From Agarivorans aestuarii (GTDB lineage: Bacteria > Pseudomonadota > Gammaproteobacteria > Enterobacterales > Celerinatantimonadaceae), in contig NZ_AP023033.1 in the NCBI RefSeq assembly GCF_019670125.1, positions 628,501-692,500 on the forward strand: a stretch of 64,000 nucleotides of DNA. Reading direction: 5' to 3'. Both the position numbers and the translations under genes were made by a program. Below, piece after piece: positions 41,829 to 53,365 of the stretch (position 1 is its first letter; every line of letters starts with the position of its first letter). Under the pieces are notes generated by a model. It was not told the origin of the DNA. It saw only the letters and a program-made list of their open reading frames with translations, and ran no database searches.

Positions 41829-43347
41829 GGCTCCAGAGCACCGATTGTTTTCGCACAGTTTACCACAGAGTTTATGGCGCGCCGAAGTGGTGAAACACCA
41901 AGAAGCAGTGCTGGCTCACCAGCAAGGTACTAGCTTGTATTCTTTAATGGAGCAAGCGGGCTTAGCTGCCTTTAAACTAATGCAATGCCAATGGCCCAAT
42001 GGCAAGCGTATTTTAGTGTTAGCCGGTGGTGGCAACAACGGCGGAGACGCCTTGGTGGTTGCGCGATTGGCTAAGCAAGCAGGTAAACAGGTAAAGGTGC
42101 TTGCTTTAGGTGACTTAGAACGTATGCCTAGCGAAGCGCAGAAAGCCTTAGCGGCCTGGCAAGCCGAGGGTGGGCCGCTTGATCTTAGTCAACAATTTGA
42201 TTGGCCCAGTGATGTAATTATTGATGGTGTATTGGGGATTGGCTTAAACACTGAGGTTCGCGCGCCATTGCAGGCATTGTTCGCCCAAATCAATCAAAGC
42301 GGCGTGCCAGTGCTAGCCTTAGATTTACCCTCAGGTTTATCTGCCGATACGGGAAAGCTATTAGGAAGTGCAATAAAAGCCAGCGCTACCATTTGTTTTA
42401 TCGCTGCTAAGCAAGGTTTATTTATCGGACAAGCGCCTGAGTATGTGGGCAAACTAGTTTTTGCCGGTTTGGGGTTAAGTGATTTATTCGAGCAACAAAA
42501 TACTACTGCAGTTAGCCTAGCTGATTATGCTCAGCTAGGCTCTTTGCTCGCACCTAGAGCCAAAACAGCGCATAAGGGCAGTTGTGGTCGAGTGGCTCTA
42601 GTTGGCGGCAATGTGGGAATGGCGGGCGCCATTCGTATGGCTGCTGAGGCGAGTTTACGTTCCGGTGCTGGCTTGGTTAATGTATTTACTCAGGCGCAAA
42701 ATCAGTCTGTTGTGAGCACCGGCCGCCCAGAGTTAATGGTTGCAGCAGTGGCTAAGCATTCTCTTCAGCAGCTCGATTGGTGCTTAGCCCAGGCAAGCTG
42801 CAAAGTAATTGGCCCTGGTTTGGGGCAAGATGAGTGGGCGCAAGCGCTGTTTTCGTCAGTATTAAATGATGATAAAGCCTGCTTGGTAGATGCAGATGCA
42901 CTTAACCTTTTAGCAAAAGCACCGATGCAGCGTAACCATTGGGTATTAACGCCGCATCCAGGTGAGGCAGCACGTTTATTGAAATGCTCCGTGGCTGAAA
43001 TAGAAGCTGATAGAATTGCTGCTGCCCAAAATATTCAGCACCGTTATGGCGGCGTATGTGTACTAAAAGGCGCTGGCACCGTTGTAGCTGGCGCGCAAGG
43101 GCAAGTGAGAATTTGTACCGCAGGTAACCCCGGCATGGCTTCGGGCGGGATGGGAGATGTTTTGTCTGGTATAATCGGCGGCTTAATCGCCCAATTTGCA
43201 GCTAAGCATTTATTATTCGATATTGTCTGCCTCGGGGTATGTATTCATGGTATGGCTGCAGATAGAGCTGCAGAACAGGGAGAAAGAGGCATGCTGGCCT
43301 CAGATCTAATGCCTTTTATAAGACAACTAGTGAATCCAAAATTGTAA
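41827..43347 (+). CDS. nnr: bifunctional NAD(P)H-hydrate epimerase / ADP-dependent dehydratase
   Basis: 506 residues, both repair enzymes in one chain as in E. coli Nnr. N-terminal YjeF_N epimerase (about 20-220: LVLAGGGNNGGDALVVAR; VIIDGVLGIGL). C-terminal carbohydrate-kinase-like dehydratase (about 235-500) with VLTPHPGEAARLL and the catalytic GMGDVLSGIIGG. It restores NAD(P)HX to NAD(P)H. Start codons overlap those of queG. It overlaps tsaE by 1 nt (TAATG). Confidence 0.95.
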   Translation: MAPEHRLFSHSLPQSLWRAEVVKHQEAVLAHQQGTSLYSLMEQAGLAAFKLMQCQWPNGKRILVLAGGGNNGGDALVVARLAKQAGKQVKVLALGDLERMPSEAQKALAAWQAEGGPLDLSQQFDWPSDVIIDGVLGIGLNTEVRAPLQALFAQINQSGVPVLALDLPSGLSADTGKLLGSAIKASATICFIAAKQGLFIGQAPEYVGKLVFAGLGLSDLFEQQNTTAVSLADYAQLGSLLAPRAKTAHKGSCGRVALVGGNVGMAGAIRMAAEASLRSGAGLVNVFTQAQNQSVVSTGRPELMVAAVAKHSLQQLDWCLAQASCKVIGPGLGQDEWAQALFSSVLNDDKACLVDADALNLLAKAPMQRNHWVLTPHPGEAARLLKCSVAEIEADRIAAAQNIQHRYGGVCVLKGAGTVVAGAQGQVRICTAGNPGMASGGMGDVLSGIIGGLIAQFAAKHLLFDIVCLGVCIHGMAADRAAEQGERGMLASDLMPFIRQLVNPKL

Positions 43348-43817
43348 TGAAAACGTGGCATATTGAATTAGCTGATGCAGAGCAAACAGTAGCTTTAGGT
43401 GAACTTCTCGCCAAGGCGTGTCAGCGAGCATCAGTGATTTATTTAGAAGGTGATTTAGGGGCTGGAAAAACCACTTTAACCCGTGGTTTTATTCAAGGTA
43501 AAGGCCACGAAGGTAAGGTTAAAAGTCCTACCTACACCTTGGTTGAACCCTATGAGTTGGGTGATTGGCGAGTTAATCATTTTGATTTATACCGTTTGGC
43601 CGACCCAGAAGAACTAGAATTTATTGGTATTCGTGATTACTTTGCCGACGATTGTTTGTGTTTGGTGGAGTGGCCTGAAAAGGGCCTGGGCTTTTTACCA
43701 GCAGCAGACTTATTGGTTGAGCTAGCTTACCGAGGTGAGCAGCGCAGTGCTCAAGTGAAAGCATTGAGCGAACAAGGACAAAAAGTAGTGGAGTGGTTGA
43801 GTCAACATGCTGGGTAG
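43347..43817 (+). CDS. tsaE: tRNA threonylcarbamoyladenosine biosynthesis ATPase TsaE
   Basis: 156 residues. Walker A in EGDLGAGKTTLTRG, Walker B-like LCLVEWPEKG, and the SPTYTLVEPYE motif. It powers the TsaBDE complex that makes t6A37 in ANN-decoding tRNAs. It overlaps nnr by 1 nt and amiB by 11 nt. Confidence 0.95.
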   Translation: MKTWHIELADAEQTVALGELLAKACQRASVIYLEGDLGAGKTTLTRGFIQGKGHEGKVKSPTYTLVEPYELGDWRVNHFDLYRLADPEELEFIGIRDYFADDCLCLVEWPEKGLGFLPAADLLVELAYRGEQRSAQVKALSEQGQKVVEWLSQHAG

Positions 43818-45162
43818 TTTTAAATTAAGCCGCTGGATAGGCTTAGGCTTAGGCTTGTATTTGCTTTGTGGGCTGGCAATGGCCAGTAGCGATGTTTCGG
43901 GAGTGCGTGTTTGGAGCAGCCCTGACAATACTCGTATTGTATTGGATTTATCTGGTGCGCCAAAATTTAGCCATTTCAATTTAAACAAACCAAATCGCCT
44001 AGTGTTGGATCTTTCTAGTAGTAAAATGCTCAGCGATTTGAGCAAAGTGCCCTTATCGGGTGACTTGGTTAAAAAGATCCGACCTAGTACGCCAAAGGCT
44101 AAAGGCGATTACCGCTTGGTTATCGAGTTATCGCAAGCGGTTAATCCTACGGTGTTTGCACTCAAACCAACCGGAAACTATGGCCATCGGCTGGTCATCG
44201 ACCTGCCAGACAAAGCCGGTAGCGCGCAAATAAAAAAGCAACAGCAGCAGATTTCCAAAGCTAAAACTCAGCAACAGTTAGCCGGCAATCGCGATATTAT
44301 TATTGCTATCGACGCCGGCCACGGCGGTGAAGATCCCGGCGCAATTGGCAACAAAAGAACCTACGAGAAACACATTACCTTGGCAATAGCCAAACGCGCC
44401 CAGCGTCTAATAAACCAAGAGCCGGGCTTAAAAGCCGTGTTAATTCGCGAAGGTGACTACTTTGTTAACCTTAATAAGCGCTCGCAAATTGCTCGTAAAA
44501 ATAAAGCCGATTTCTTAGTCTCTATTCATGCTGATGGATTCACTTCCTCGCAACCAAAAGGTGCCTCTGTGTGGGTGGTGTCTACTCGCCGGGCTAAAAG
44601 TGAAGTAGGTCGCCATTTAGAAGATCACGAAGCCGAATCTGATCTGCTTGGCGGCGTGGGTGAAGTAATGGGCAGCGTAGAAAATGACGCCCACCTTAAC
44701 TTCGCCTTGATTGACATGCAGATGGACTACTCAATGAACACCGCCTATGAAGTGGCGAAGAAAGTATTGTCGGAGCTGGGCAAAGTGACCTCGCTGCATA
44801 AAAAGCGCCCAGAGCATGCTAGCCTCGCGGTACTAAAGTCTCCCGACATTCCCTCTATTTTGGTTGAAGCAGGCTTTATTACTAACCACAAAGAAGAGAA
44901 GTTGCTTAAAACTGGCAATCATCAAGAGAGAATTGCTAAAGCGGTAGTGAAAGGCATTAAAGCCCATTACCGCGCCAAGCCCTTGGCTGGCACCTTGTAT
45001 GCGCAAACCTATGGGGTGCGTAAACATACGGTAAGAAAAGGCGAGTCTTTGTCGGTATTGGCAGCGCGCTACAATACTAGCGTGGCAGGTTTAAAAAAGG
45101 CCAACAAACTGACTTCCAATACCTTGCGCATTGGTCAAGTGCTGACCATCCCAAATAGTTAA
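43807..45162 (+). CDS. amiB: N-acetylmuramoyl-L-alanine amidase AmiB/AmiC type, with AMIN and LysM
   Basis: 451 residues. Signal peptide (to about 27), AMIN domain (about 30-135), Amidase_3 catalytic domain (about 158-378) with zinc ligands in DAGHGGEDPG (His), YEKHITLA (Glu), SIHADGF (His) and catalytic Glu in VEAGFITN, and one LysM repeat at the end (about 403-450). It splits daughter cells by cutting septal peptidoglycan, activated by EnvC or NlpD. The mutL start lies 4 bp downstream. Confidence 0.93.
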   Translation: MLGSFKLSRWIGLGLGLYLLCGLAMASSDVSGVRVWSSPDNTRIVLDLSGAPKFSHFNLNKPNRLVLDLSSSKMLSDLSKVPLSGDLVKKIRPSTPKAKGDYRLVIELSQAVNPTVFALKPTGNYGHRLVIDLPDKAGSAQIKKQQQQISKAKTQQQLAGNRDIIIAIDAGHGGEDPGAIGNKRTYEKHITLAIAKRAQRLINQEPGLKAVLIREGDYFVNLNKRSQIARKNKADFLVSIHADGFTSSQPKGASVWVVSTRRAKSEVGRHLEDHEAESDLLGGVGEVMGSVENDAHLNFALIDMQMDYSMNTAYEVAKKVLSELGKVTSLHKKRPEHASLAVLKSPDIPSILVEAGFITNHKEEKLLKTGNHQERIAKAVVKGIKAHYRAKPLAGTLYAQTYGVRKHTVRKGESLSVLAARYNTSVAGLKKANKLTSNTLRIGQVLTIPNS

Positions 45163-45166
45163 CTCA

Positions 45167-47002
45167 ATGCCTATTCAAATATTGCCAGCGCAGCTGGCTA
45201 ACCAAATTGCCGCCGGAGAAGTGGTAGAACGCCCCGCTTCGGTAGTTAAAGAGCTGATTGAAAACTGCCTTGATGCCGGCGCTACTCGTATCGATATTGA
45301 GATTGATAAAGGTGGCGCAAAGCGCATTTTAATTCGCGACAACGGCAGTGGCATTGCCAAAGACCAGCTAGGCTTGGCGCTAAGTCGCCATGCAACTAGC
45401 AAAATCGACAGCCTTGATGATTTAAGTGCCATAGCCACCTTGGGCTTTCGCGGTGAAGCACTGGCAAGTATTAGCTCGGTCTCTCGCTTAAGTCTAAGTT
45501 CTCGTACTGCTGAGCAAGAACAAGCTTGGCAAGCTCAAGCTGCTGGTCGTGACATGCAAGTTAGTTTGCAACCCTGCGCCCACCCAGTTGGTAGTTCGCT
45601 AGAAGTGCTCGATTTGTTTTTTAATACGCCTGCACGGCGCAAGTTTTTACGCACTGAGAAAACCGAGTTTTCGCACATTGATGAGCTGTTGAAACGTTTA
45701 GCCTTGAGCCGTTTTGATGTGGCGCTGAGTTTAAAACACAATGGCAAATTAATCCGTCAGTATCGCATAGCCACAGACTTGGATAAGCAGCTGAAGCGAG
45801 TAAGCACAGTATTTGGTGCCCCTTTTGCTAACCACTGTTTGCATCTAGATAATCAGCATGACCAACTACGTTTACACGGTTGGTTAGGTTTACCGGAAGT
45901 GGCACGTGCGCAAAACGACCAGCAGTATTTTTATGTGAACGGTCGGATGATGCGCGACAAGTTGCTACAACACGCTATTCGCCAAGCATTTGCAGCCTAT
46001 TTACCCGATGAACAATATGCCAGTTATGTATTATTTTTGGAGTTGCCATTAGACCAAGTCGATGTGAATGTGCACCCGGCTAAACATGAAGTGCGCTTTC
46101 ATCAAGCCCGTTTGGTACATGACTACATCGTACAAGTATTGGCATCAGCCTTGAGCAAAATACCGGCCCATAATCACACTGGCGAACTGCCGGTTTGCCA
46201 AGATGAACCGGCAAACGAAATGTTCGCTCAACCACTAGAGCCAGTTGGCCATGGATACACCAGCGCTGCTCCCGCGACGCCGAGAGTGAGCGAAGGCCGT
46301 CAGAGTTACCAGTCAAGCTTACAACGAGCCGATAAGCCGCGAGCCTCAGAATTATCCGCTAATCATCAGTGGTTGAGCAGTACTGCCGATTTTTCTAGCC
46401 AAGCTGCCAGTGCTAGCCCTACAAACTCTGTTAGTTCCAAGTCACAGGCCGCCGCGCTTTATCCTTTGCATTTAGTGGAAAGCGCATACTTGTTAGCGCG
46501 TATTGGCGAGAAGCTAGTATTGTTAGATCTTTGGGCCAGCCAGCAAAATCTCGCCTATACCCAAGCAATGCAGCAGTGGCCGCAGGGCTTAGATAGCGTT
46601 CCTTTATTATTACCATTAAAGCTAGCTCTAGATGAACCGATGCATCTGTTACTTAGTCAACAACAAGAAGCGCTTAAGCGGATTGGTTTTGCGTTTAACA
46701 TTGCTAACAAGCAACAAGTTATTGTTGCCCAAGTGCCTAAGCTGATACGCAAGGCTGACTTTGCTCAGTTAATTCCAAGTTTGTTAATGGCGATGAGTCA
46801 GCTTCCTGAGTCTGAATGGCAGCAAGCCGAGGTATTGTTAAGTGGTTTAGTTAAGCTACAAAACAAACCCAATGAGTACAGTTGGCAGCAAGCTATAGAG
46901 CTAAGCCAGCAACTGCATAGTCACTATGCTAATCAATTGCCTCAGCACTTATGGCAAGCTGTAGATCTAAGCACCTGTATCAAGGGTTTCAATCATGATT
47001 AG
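45167..47002 (+). CDS. mutL: DNA mismatch repair protein MutL
   Basis: 611 residues, as in E. coli (615). GHKL ATPase motifs [20 protein letters not shown] and [12 protein letters not shown], then [13 protein letters not shown] of the transducer part, a low-complexity Ser/Ala linker (about 350-430) and the C-terminal dimer domain. It lacks the DQHAxxE nuclease motif, as expected where MutH is used. It overlaps miaA by 8 nt. Confidence 0.96.
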   Translation: MPIQILPAQLANQIAAGEVVERPASVVKELIENCLDAGATRIDIEIDKGGAKRILIRDNGSGIAKDQLGLALSRHATSKIDSLDDLSAIATLGFRGEALASISSVSRLSLSSRTAEQEQAWQAQAAGRDMQVSLQPCAHPVGSSLEVLDLFFNTPARRKFLRTEKTEFSHIDELLKRLALSRFDVALSLKHNGKLIRQYRIATDLDKQLKRVSTVFGAPFANHCLHLDNQHDQLRLHGWLGLPEVARAQNDQQYFYVNGRMMRDKLLQHAIRQAFAAYLPDEQYASYVLFLELPLDQVDVNVHPAKHEVRFHQARLVHDYIVQVLASALSKIPAHNHTGELPVCQDEPANEMFAQPLEPVGHGYTSAAPATPRVSEGRQSYQSSLQRADKPRASELSANHQWLSSTADFSSQAASASPTNSVSSKSQAAALYPLHLVESAYLLARIGEKLVLLDLWASQQNLAYTQAMQQWPQGLDSVPLLLPLKLALDEPMHLLLSQQQEALKRIGFAFNIANKQQVIVAQVPKLIRKADFAQLIPSLLMAMSQLPESEWQQAEVLLSGLVKLQNKPNEYSWQQAIELSQQLHSHYANQLPQHLWQAVDLSTCIKGFNHD

Positions 47003-47921
47003 CAATCTGCCAGTGATTACCTTAATGGGGCCTACGGCCTCTGGAAAAACTGCTTTGGCAATTGAGCTTCATCAGCAAATAGGTGCAGAATTAGTTAGTG
47101 TTGATTCTGCATTAATTTACCGTGGAATGGATATCGGCACCGCTAAGCCAACTGCCGAAGAGCAGCGACAAGCCCCACACGCTCTAATTGATATTTGCGA
47201 TCCTACTGAAGTGTATTCAGCCGCCGATTTTCGCCGCGATGTTCTAGAGCAAATTGATGCCATTCATGCGCGTGGTAATGTCCCGCTCTTGGTGGGCGGC
47301 ACCATGTTGTATTTTAAAGCCTTAGTGGACGGCATTGCTGATTTGCCAGAAGCAGATGCAGCCTTACGCAATGAGATTCAGCAGCAAGCAGCAGACGGTT
47401 CTTGGGAAAGTTTGCATCACGAACTTAGCCAATACGATCCCACCTCCGCAGCAAGGATCAATGTAAACGATCATCAGCGCTTAATGAGGGCGGTTGAAGT
47501 ATATCGTTTAACCGGTAAATCTCTGACTGAAATTAATAATCAACCGGTTGCGGCCTTACCTTATAAAATCCATCAGTTTGCGATTGCGCCGAAAGAAAAA
47601 GCCCAACTACACCATCTAATAGAGGTGCGATTTAAGATGATGCTGGAACTTGGCTTTGAAGCCGAGGTCAAATCGCTGATGCAAAGAGGGGATCTCGATT
47701 TATCTTTGCCATCAATGCGAAGCGTTGGGTATCGCCAAATGTGGCAATACCTTAGTGGTGAGATGGATTACGATGAAATGGTGTTTCGAGGCGTAGTAGC
47801 TACGCGGCAATTAGCTAAAAAACAAATGAACTGGTTAAAAAGCTGGTCAGATCTCACTTGGTTACAGAGTGGTGATCCAATAAATAACGAAATAATTACT
47901 AATTCGCTAAGTGATACTTGA
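46995..47921 (+). CDS. miaA: tRNA dimethylallyltransferase
   Basis: 308 residues. P-loop [29 protein letters not shown], and [16 protein letters not shown]. It adds a dimethylallyl group to A37 of UNN-decoding tRNAs. It overlaps mutL and precedes hfq by 86 bp, where the -10-like TATAAT at 47954 suggests an extra hfq promoter. Confidence 0.97.
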   Translation: MISNLPVITLMGPTASGKTALAIELHQQIGAELVSVDSALIYRGMDIGTAKPTAEEQRQAPHALIDICDPTEVYSAADFRRDVLEQIDAIHARGNVPLLVGGTMLYFKALVDGIADLPEADAALRNEIQQQAADGSWESLHHELSQYDPTSAARINVNDHQRLMRAVEVYRLTGKSLTEINNQPVAALPYKIHQFAIAPKEKAQLHHLIEVRFKMMLELGFEAEVKSLMQRGDLDLSLPSMRSVGYRQMWQYLSGEMDYDEMVFRGVVATRQLAKKQMNWLKSWSDLTWLQSGDPINNEIITNSLSDT

Positions 47922-47989
47922 AATTGTCGCTATAAGGCTCCAAGTTAGTGGTATATAATCGAATTTGATCTATGCCAATTAATTAATAA

Positions 47990-48256
<267 letters not shown>

Positions 48257-48305
48257 CATTTGCGAAGGCTTATCAGCCTTGGTAAGTGCCAAGGAGTAAA
48301 ATAGC

Positions 48306-49598
48306 TTGTTTGACCGTTATGAAGCAGGTGAACAAGCCATCTTAGTGCATGTAAATTTTAATGACGAAGATGAGCGAGAAGACCTGGAAGAGCTGAAGAT
48401 GTTAGTCAGTTCTGCAGGCGTAAATGCGGTGGCTACCATCACCGGTAGCCGAGTTTCTCCCCACCCTAAGTACTTTGTAGGTGCCGGAAAAGCAGAAGAA
48501 ATCGCAGAATTAGTGAAAAGTGCCCAAGCGGATGTGATCATTTTTAATCACGCTTTATCGCCAGCACAAGAGCGAAACCTAGAAATGCTCTGTGAGGCGC
48601 GGGTTTTAGATCGTACCACCCTCATTTTAGATATTTTTGCTCAACGAGCGCGAACCCACGAAGGTAAGTTGCAAGTTGAGTTAGCGCAATTGCGCCATAT
48701 GTCGACCCGATTAATTCGCGGCTGGACTCACCTAGAAAGACAAAAGGGCGGTATCGGTTTACGCGGCCCAGGTGAAACCCAGTTAGAAACCGATCGACGT
48801 TTATTGCGTGCGCGAATTAAACAAATTCAACAGCGTTTAGAAAAAGTAGGCAAGCAACGAGAGCAGGGCAGACGAGCGAGGCAACGTGCCGAGTTACCCA
48901 CTGTTTCCTTAGCGGGTTATACCAATGCTGGTAAATCAACATTGTTTAATCGAATTACTGAATCTAAGGTGTATGCAGCCGATCAGTTGTTTGCCACCCT
49001 AGACCCAACGTTGCGAAAAATTGATATTGAGGATGTAGGTAAGGTGATTCTTGCCGATACCGTGGGCTTTATTCGCCACCTTCCTCATGATTTAGTGGCG
49101 GCGTTTAAAGCTACCTTAACCGAAACCCGTGAAGCCCAGCTATTATTACATGTGATTGATTGTAGTGATGAAAGAATGGCTGAAAACGTAGAACAGGTTG
49201 AGGTAGTATTAGAAGAGATTGGGGCGGGAGAAATACCTTTCCTGCAGGTCTACAATAAAGTAGATCAGCACCCAGATATGAGTCCGCGTATTGAGCGTGA
49301 TGACCAGGGTTTACCCCAAAAAGTGTGGGTATCAGCGTTAACGGGAGAAGGTTTGTCTTTGTTGTATAAGGCAATCAGCGAACGTTTGGTTGGTGACATG
49401 GTTAACCACACTTTGCGTTTACCACCCAGTGAGGGGCGCTTGCGTAGTCGTTTGTATCAGTTAGACTGCGTAGCAGGTGAACGTTTAGACGATGAAGGAA
49501 ATATCGTTTTAGATATTCGACTCGATGCTATTGCGTGGCAGCGGTTGGATAAGCAGTTCGACCATAGTTTGGAAAGTTTTATTGCTCAATGTGAGTAG
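48306..49598 (+). CDS. hflX: ribosome-splitting GTPase HflX
   Basis: 430 residues. N-terminal HflX domain (VLVHVNF...; GAGKAEEIAELV), then a GTPase with GYTNAGKST (P-loop), DTVGFIRHLPHDL (G3) and NKVD. It splits stalled 70S ribosomes, for example in heat stress. Start codon is TTG at 48306, with AAGGAG 9 nt upstream; it gives the family N-terminus FDRYEAGEQA. Confidence 0.96.
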   Translation: MFDRYEAGEQAILVHVNFNDEDEREDLEELKMLVSSAGVNAVATITGSRVSPHPKYFVGAGKAEEIAELVKSAQADVIIFNHALSPAQERNLEMLCEARVLDRTTLILDIFAQRARTHEGKLQVELAQLRHMSTRLIRGWTHLERQKGGIGLRGPGETQLETDRRLLRARIKQIQQRLEKVGKQREQGRRARQRAELPTVSLAGYTNAGKSTLFNRITESKVYAADQLFATLDPTLRKIDIEDVGKVILADTVGFIRHLPHDLVAAFKATLTETREAQLLLHVIDCSDERMAENVEQVEVVLEEIGAGEIPFLQVYNKVDQHPDMSPRIERDDQGLPQKVWVSALTGEGLSLLYKAISERLVGDMVNHTLRLPPSEGRLRSRLYQLDCVAGERLDDEGNIVLDIRLDAIAWQRLDKQFDHSLESFIAQCE

Positions 49599-49626
49599 GC
49601 ATTAACTATAATTTCTGGAGACACAG

Positions 49627-50814
49627 ATGGCCTGGAATGAGCCTGGCAACAAAGGTGGCGGCGGTGACCGTGACCCTTGGGGCAATAACAATAAAAATGG
49701 TAATCAGGGTCCGCCTGATTTAGATGAAGTAATTACTAAGCTAAGCCGTAAGTTTGGTGGCATTTTTGGTGGTGGTAAAAAACCATCATCTGGTGGCAGC
49801 AGCGGTGGTGTGAGTGGTTTTGGCATTGCTGTAGTAGTGGTCATCTTGGCTGTTATTTGGGTAGCGAGCGGTTTCTACACCATTAAAGAAGCTGAAAAGG
49901 GCGTAATTCTTACCTTTGGTAAATACGATCCTGAATCAGGTTTGGTAGATTCTGGTTTGAACTGGAAAGCAACCTTTGTTCAAGAAGTGATTCCAGTGAA
50001 CGTAGAGGCTATTCGATCTTTACCTGCGTCGGGCTTTATGCTGACTGAAGACGAAAACGTAGTACGCGTAGAGATGGATGTACAGTACAAAGTGGTTCGT
50101 CCACATGCTTACCTGTTTAGTGTAACTGCGCCAGATGATAGCTTGGCACAAGCTACCGACAGTGCCCTGCGTTACGTGATTGGTCACACCACCATGGATG
50201 ATATTTTAACCACGGGTCGTGAAGTTGTGCGTAGCGAAACCGAAGCCTTATTAAACAAAATCATCGAACCTTATAACTTAGGTATTGAAGTGGTTGACGT
50301 GAACTTCCTGCCGGCTCGTCCGCCAGAAGAAGTTAAAGATGCCTTCGATGATGCTATCTCTGCACAAGAAGATGAGCAGCGTTTCATTCGTGAAGCCGAA
50401 GCCTATCAACGTGAAATTGAACCACGAGCACGTGGTCGAGTTCAGCGTATTGAGCAAGAAGCCCAAGGTTATCAAGAGCAGATTGTATTGCGTGCACAAG
50501 GTGAAGTGGCTCGTTTTGAGCAGTTGCTTCCTGAGTATGAAAATGCACCAGACGTAACTCGCCACCGTTTATATCTAGAAACGATGGAAGAAATTTACGC
50601 TAAGTCGAACAAGGTGTTGATTGACGCATCTAACAACAGCAACATGCTTTACTTGCCTATCGACAAGCTAATGGAGCAAGGCCAGCAGCCTACTCAACGT
50701 AAATCTAGCTCGGGCAACAAACCATCTACTATAAGTTCAGAGCCTGCTAGCTCGATTCCGTCACGCCCTTCGTCGATTCGAAGCAGTGACCGCTCTAGTT
50801 CGGGGAGAAACTAA
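49627..50814 (+). CDS. hflK: FtsH protease modulator HflK
   Basis: 395 residues. Gly/Asn-rich cytoplasmic N-terminus, one membrane segment (about 64-84), SPFH/band 7 domain, then a helical stretch and a Ser-rich tail (about 360-395). With HflC it forms a cage around FtsH in the inner membrane and limits its proteolysis. It is followed by hflC after 3 bp. Confidence 0.96.
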   Translation: MAWNEPGNKGGGGDRDPWGNNNKNGNQGPPDLDEVITKLSRKFGGIFGGGKKPSSGGSSGGVSGFGIAVVVVILAVIWVASGFYTIKEAEKGVILTFGKYDPESGLVDSGLNWKATFVQEVIPVNVEAIRSLPASGFMLTEDENVVRVEMDVQYKVVRPHAYLFSVTAPDDSLAQATDSALRYVIGHTTMDDILTTGREVVRSETEALLNKIIEPYNLGIEVVDVNFLPARPPEEVKDAFDDAISAQEDEQRFIREAEAYQREIEPRARGRVQRIEQEAQGYQEQIVLRAQGEVARFEQLLPEYENAPDVTRHRLYLETMEEIYAKSNKVLIDASNNSNMLYLPIDKLMEQGQQPTQRKSSSGNKPSTISSEPASSIPSRPSSIRSSDRSSSGRN

Positions 50815-50817
50815 GCC

Positions 50818-51693
50818 ATGAAACAATTAGCTATTTTTGGCATTATTTTAGCCTTGTTAGTGGGTTACTCGTCGGTATTTGTAGTGAACGAAGGCGAGCG
50901 CGGTATTGTTATTCAGTTTGGTAAAGTAAAACGTACCGCTGATGGCGCAACCAAGGTTTACCCACCGGGTTTACAGTTTAAGGTTCCATTTATTGATTCT
51001 GTGCGTACTTTAGATGCACGTATTCAAACTTTAGATGGCAACGCTGACCGTTTTGTAACCTCTGAGAAAAAAGACTTAATCATTGATTCTTACGTTAAAT
51101 GGCGAATTGCAGATTTTTCACAGTTCTACCTTTCAACCGGTGGTTCGGTACTGCAAGCTGAGTCTCTGTTAACACGTAAAATCAACAATGGTCTTCGTAG
51201 CGAAATTGGTGCTCGTACCATTCGCGATATCGTATCTGGTGAGCGTGGCCAAGTAATGGAAGATGCACTTAAACGTATGGCGCGTTCTTCTGAGATTGGT
51301 ATCGAAGTTACCGATGTGCGTATCAAGCAAATCAACTTACCTGATGAAGTAAGTAGTAGTATTTACCAACGGATGCGTGCAGAACGTTTAGCAGTAGCTA
51401 AAGAACACCGTTCGCAAGGTCAAGAGCAAGCCGAGATTATTCGCGCTAACGTTGACCGCCGTGTAAATGTATTGCTGGCCGATGCAGATAAGCGTGGTCG
51501 CGAAATGCGTGGTGACGGTGATGCTACAGCCGCTAGAATATACGCAGACGCTTATACTAAGAACCCAGAGTTCTATAAGTTCTGGCGTAGCTTGGCGGCT
51601 TATCGCACCAGTTTCGATAATGGTGGAGACGTAATGGTGTTAGAACCAGATAGCGAATTCTTCCGTTACATGAAAGAACCTGCGAAACAATAA
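50818..51693 (+). CDS. hflC: FtsH protease modulator HflC
   Basis: 291 residues. An N-terminal membrane anchor (about 3-21), then the SPFH domain (VVNEGERGIVIQFGKV), ending EFFRYMKEP. Partner of HflK. A terminator begins 8 bp after the stop and separates it from yjeT. Confidence 0.96.
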   Translation: MKQLAIFGIILALLVGYSSVFVVNEGERGIVIQFGKVKRTADGATKVYPPGLQFKVPFIDSVRTLDARIQTLDGNADRFVTSEKKDLIIDSYVKWRIADFSQFYLSTGGSVLQAESLLTRKINNGLRSEIGARTIRDIVSGERGQVMEDALKRMARSSEIGIEVTDVRIKQINLPDEVSSSIYQRMRAERLAVAKEHRSQGQEQAEIIRANVDRRVNVLLADADKRGREMRGDGDATAARIYADAYTKNPEFYKFWRSLAAYRTSFDNGGDVMVLEPDSEFFRYMKEPAKQ

Positions 51694-51701
51694 TACTGAG
51701 G

Positions 51702-51725
51702 GCCCAGTTAACGCTGGGCTTTTTT
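51702..51725 (+). terminator. Rho-independent terminator of hflKC, abutting the yjeT start
   Basis: GCCCAG-TTAACG-CTGGGC followed by six T. The T-run ends at the base before the yjeT ATG. Confidence 0.85.
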
Positions 51726-51914
51726 ATGACAGATTCTGTATTACTTGCATTGGCTCTAGTGTGCCTTATCGAAGGCCTAGGGCCTTTATTGTTTCCTAAG
51801 CGTTGGAAACGCCTACTAAAAACAATATCGGAAGCGCCAGCGAGTAATATTCGGCAAATTGGTCTCGGCTTAGTGGGTGTTTCTATTATACTCTTGTATG
51901 TGATTAATCTTTGA
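51726..51914 (+). CDS. yjeT: DUF2065 family inner-membrane protein YjeT
   Basis: 62 residues with two membrane helices, matching YjeT (DUF2065), a small protein of unknown function kept between hflC and purA. LALALVCLIEGLGPLLFPKRWKR is the family signature. The ATG follows the hflC terminator directly, and no ribosome site is seen, so it either uses read-through mRNA or a leaderless-like start. The next gene is purA. Confidence 0.85.
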   Translation: MTDSVLLALALVCLIEGLGPLLFPKRWKRLLKTISEAPASNIRQIGLGLVGVSIILLYVINL

Positions 51915-51983
51915 CCTTGGCACATAAAATCGGTATAACATGCACCCCTTGACTGTCCGATTTCTGCTAGAATCGCTTTTTAA

Positions 51984-53297
<1,314 letters not shown>

Positions 53298-53313
53298 TTA
53301 GTAACGTGCTAAT

Positions 53314-53342
53314 AAAAAGGCTGCCCTTAGGCAGCCTTTTTT
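53314..53342. terminator. bidirectional terminator between purA and ispB
   Basis: AAAAAGGCTGCC / GGCAGCCTTTTT (12-bp stem, 4-nt loop), with T-runs on both strands. Confidence 0.9.
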
Positions 53343-53365
53343 GTATCTGTGGTGCTTAAAGCCGG

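Noticed and set aside
43722-44045. 107-codon minus-strand open frame
   Set aside because: Overlaps tsaE and amiB, both clear families on the plus strand.
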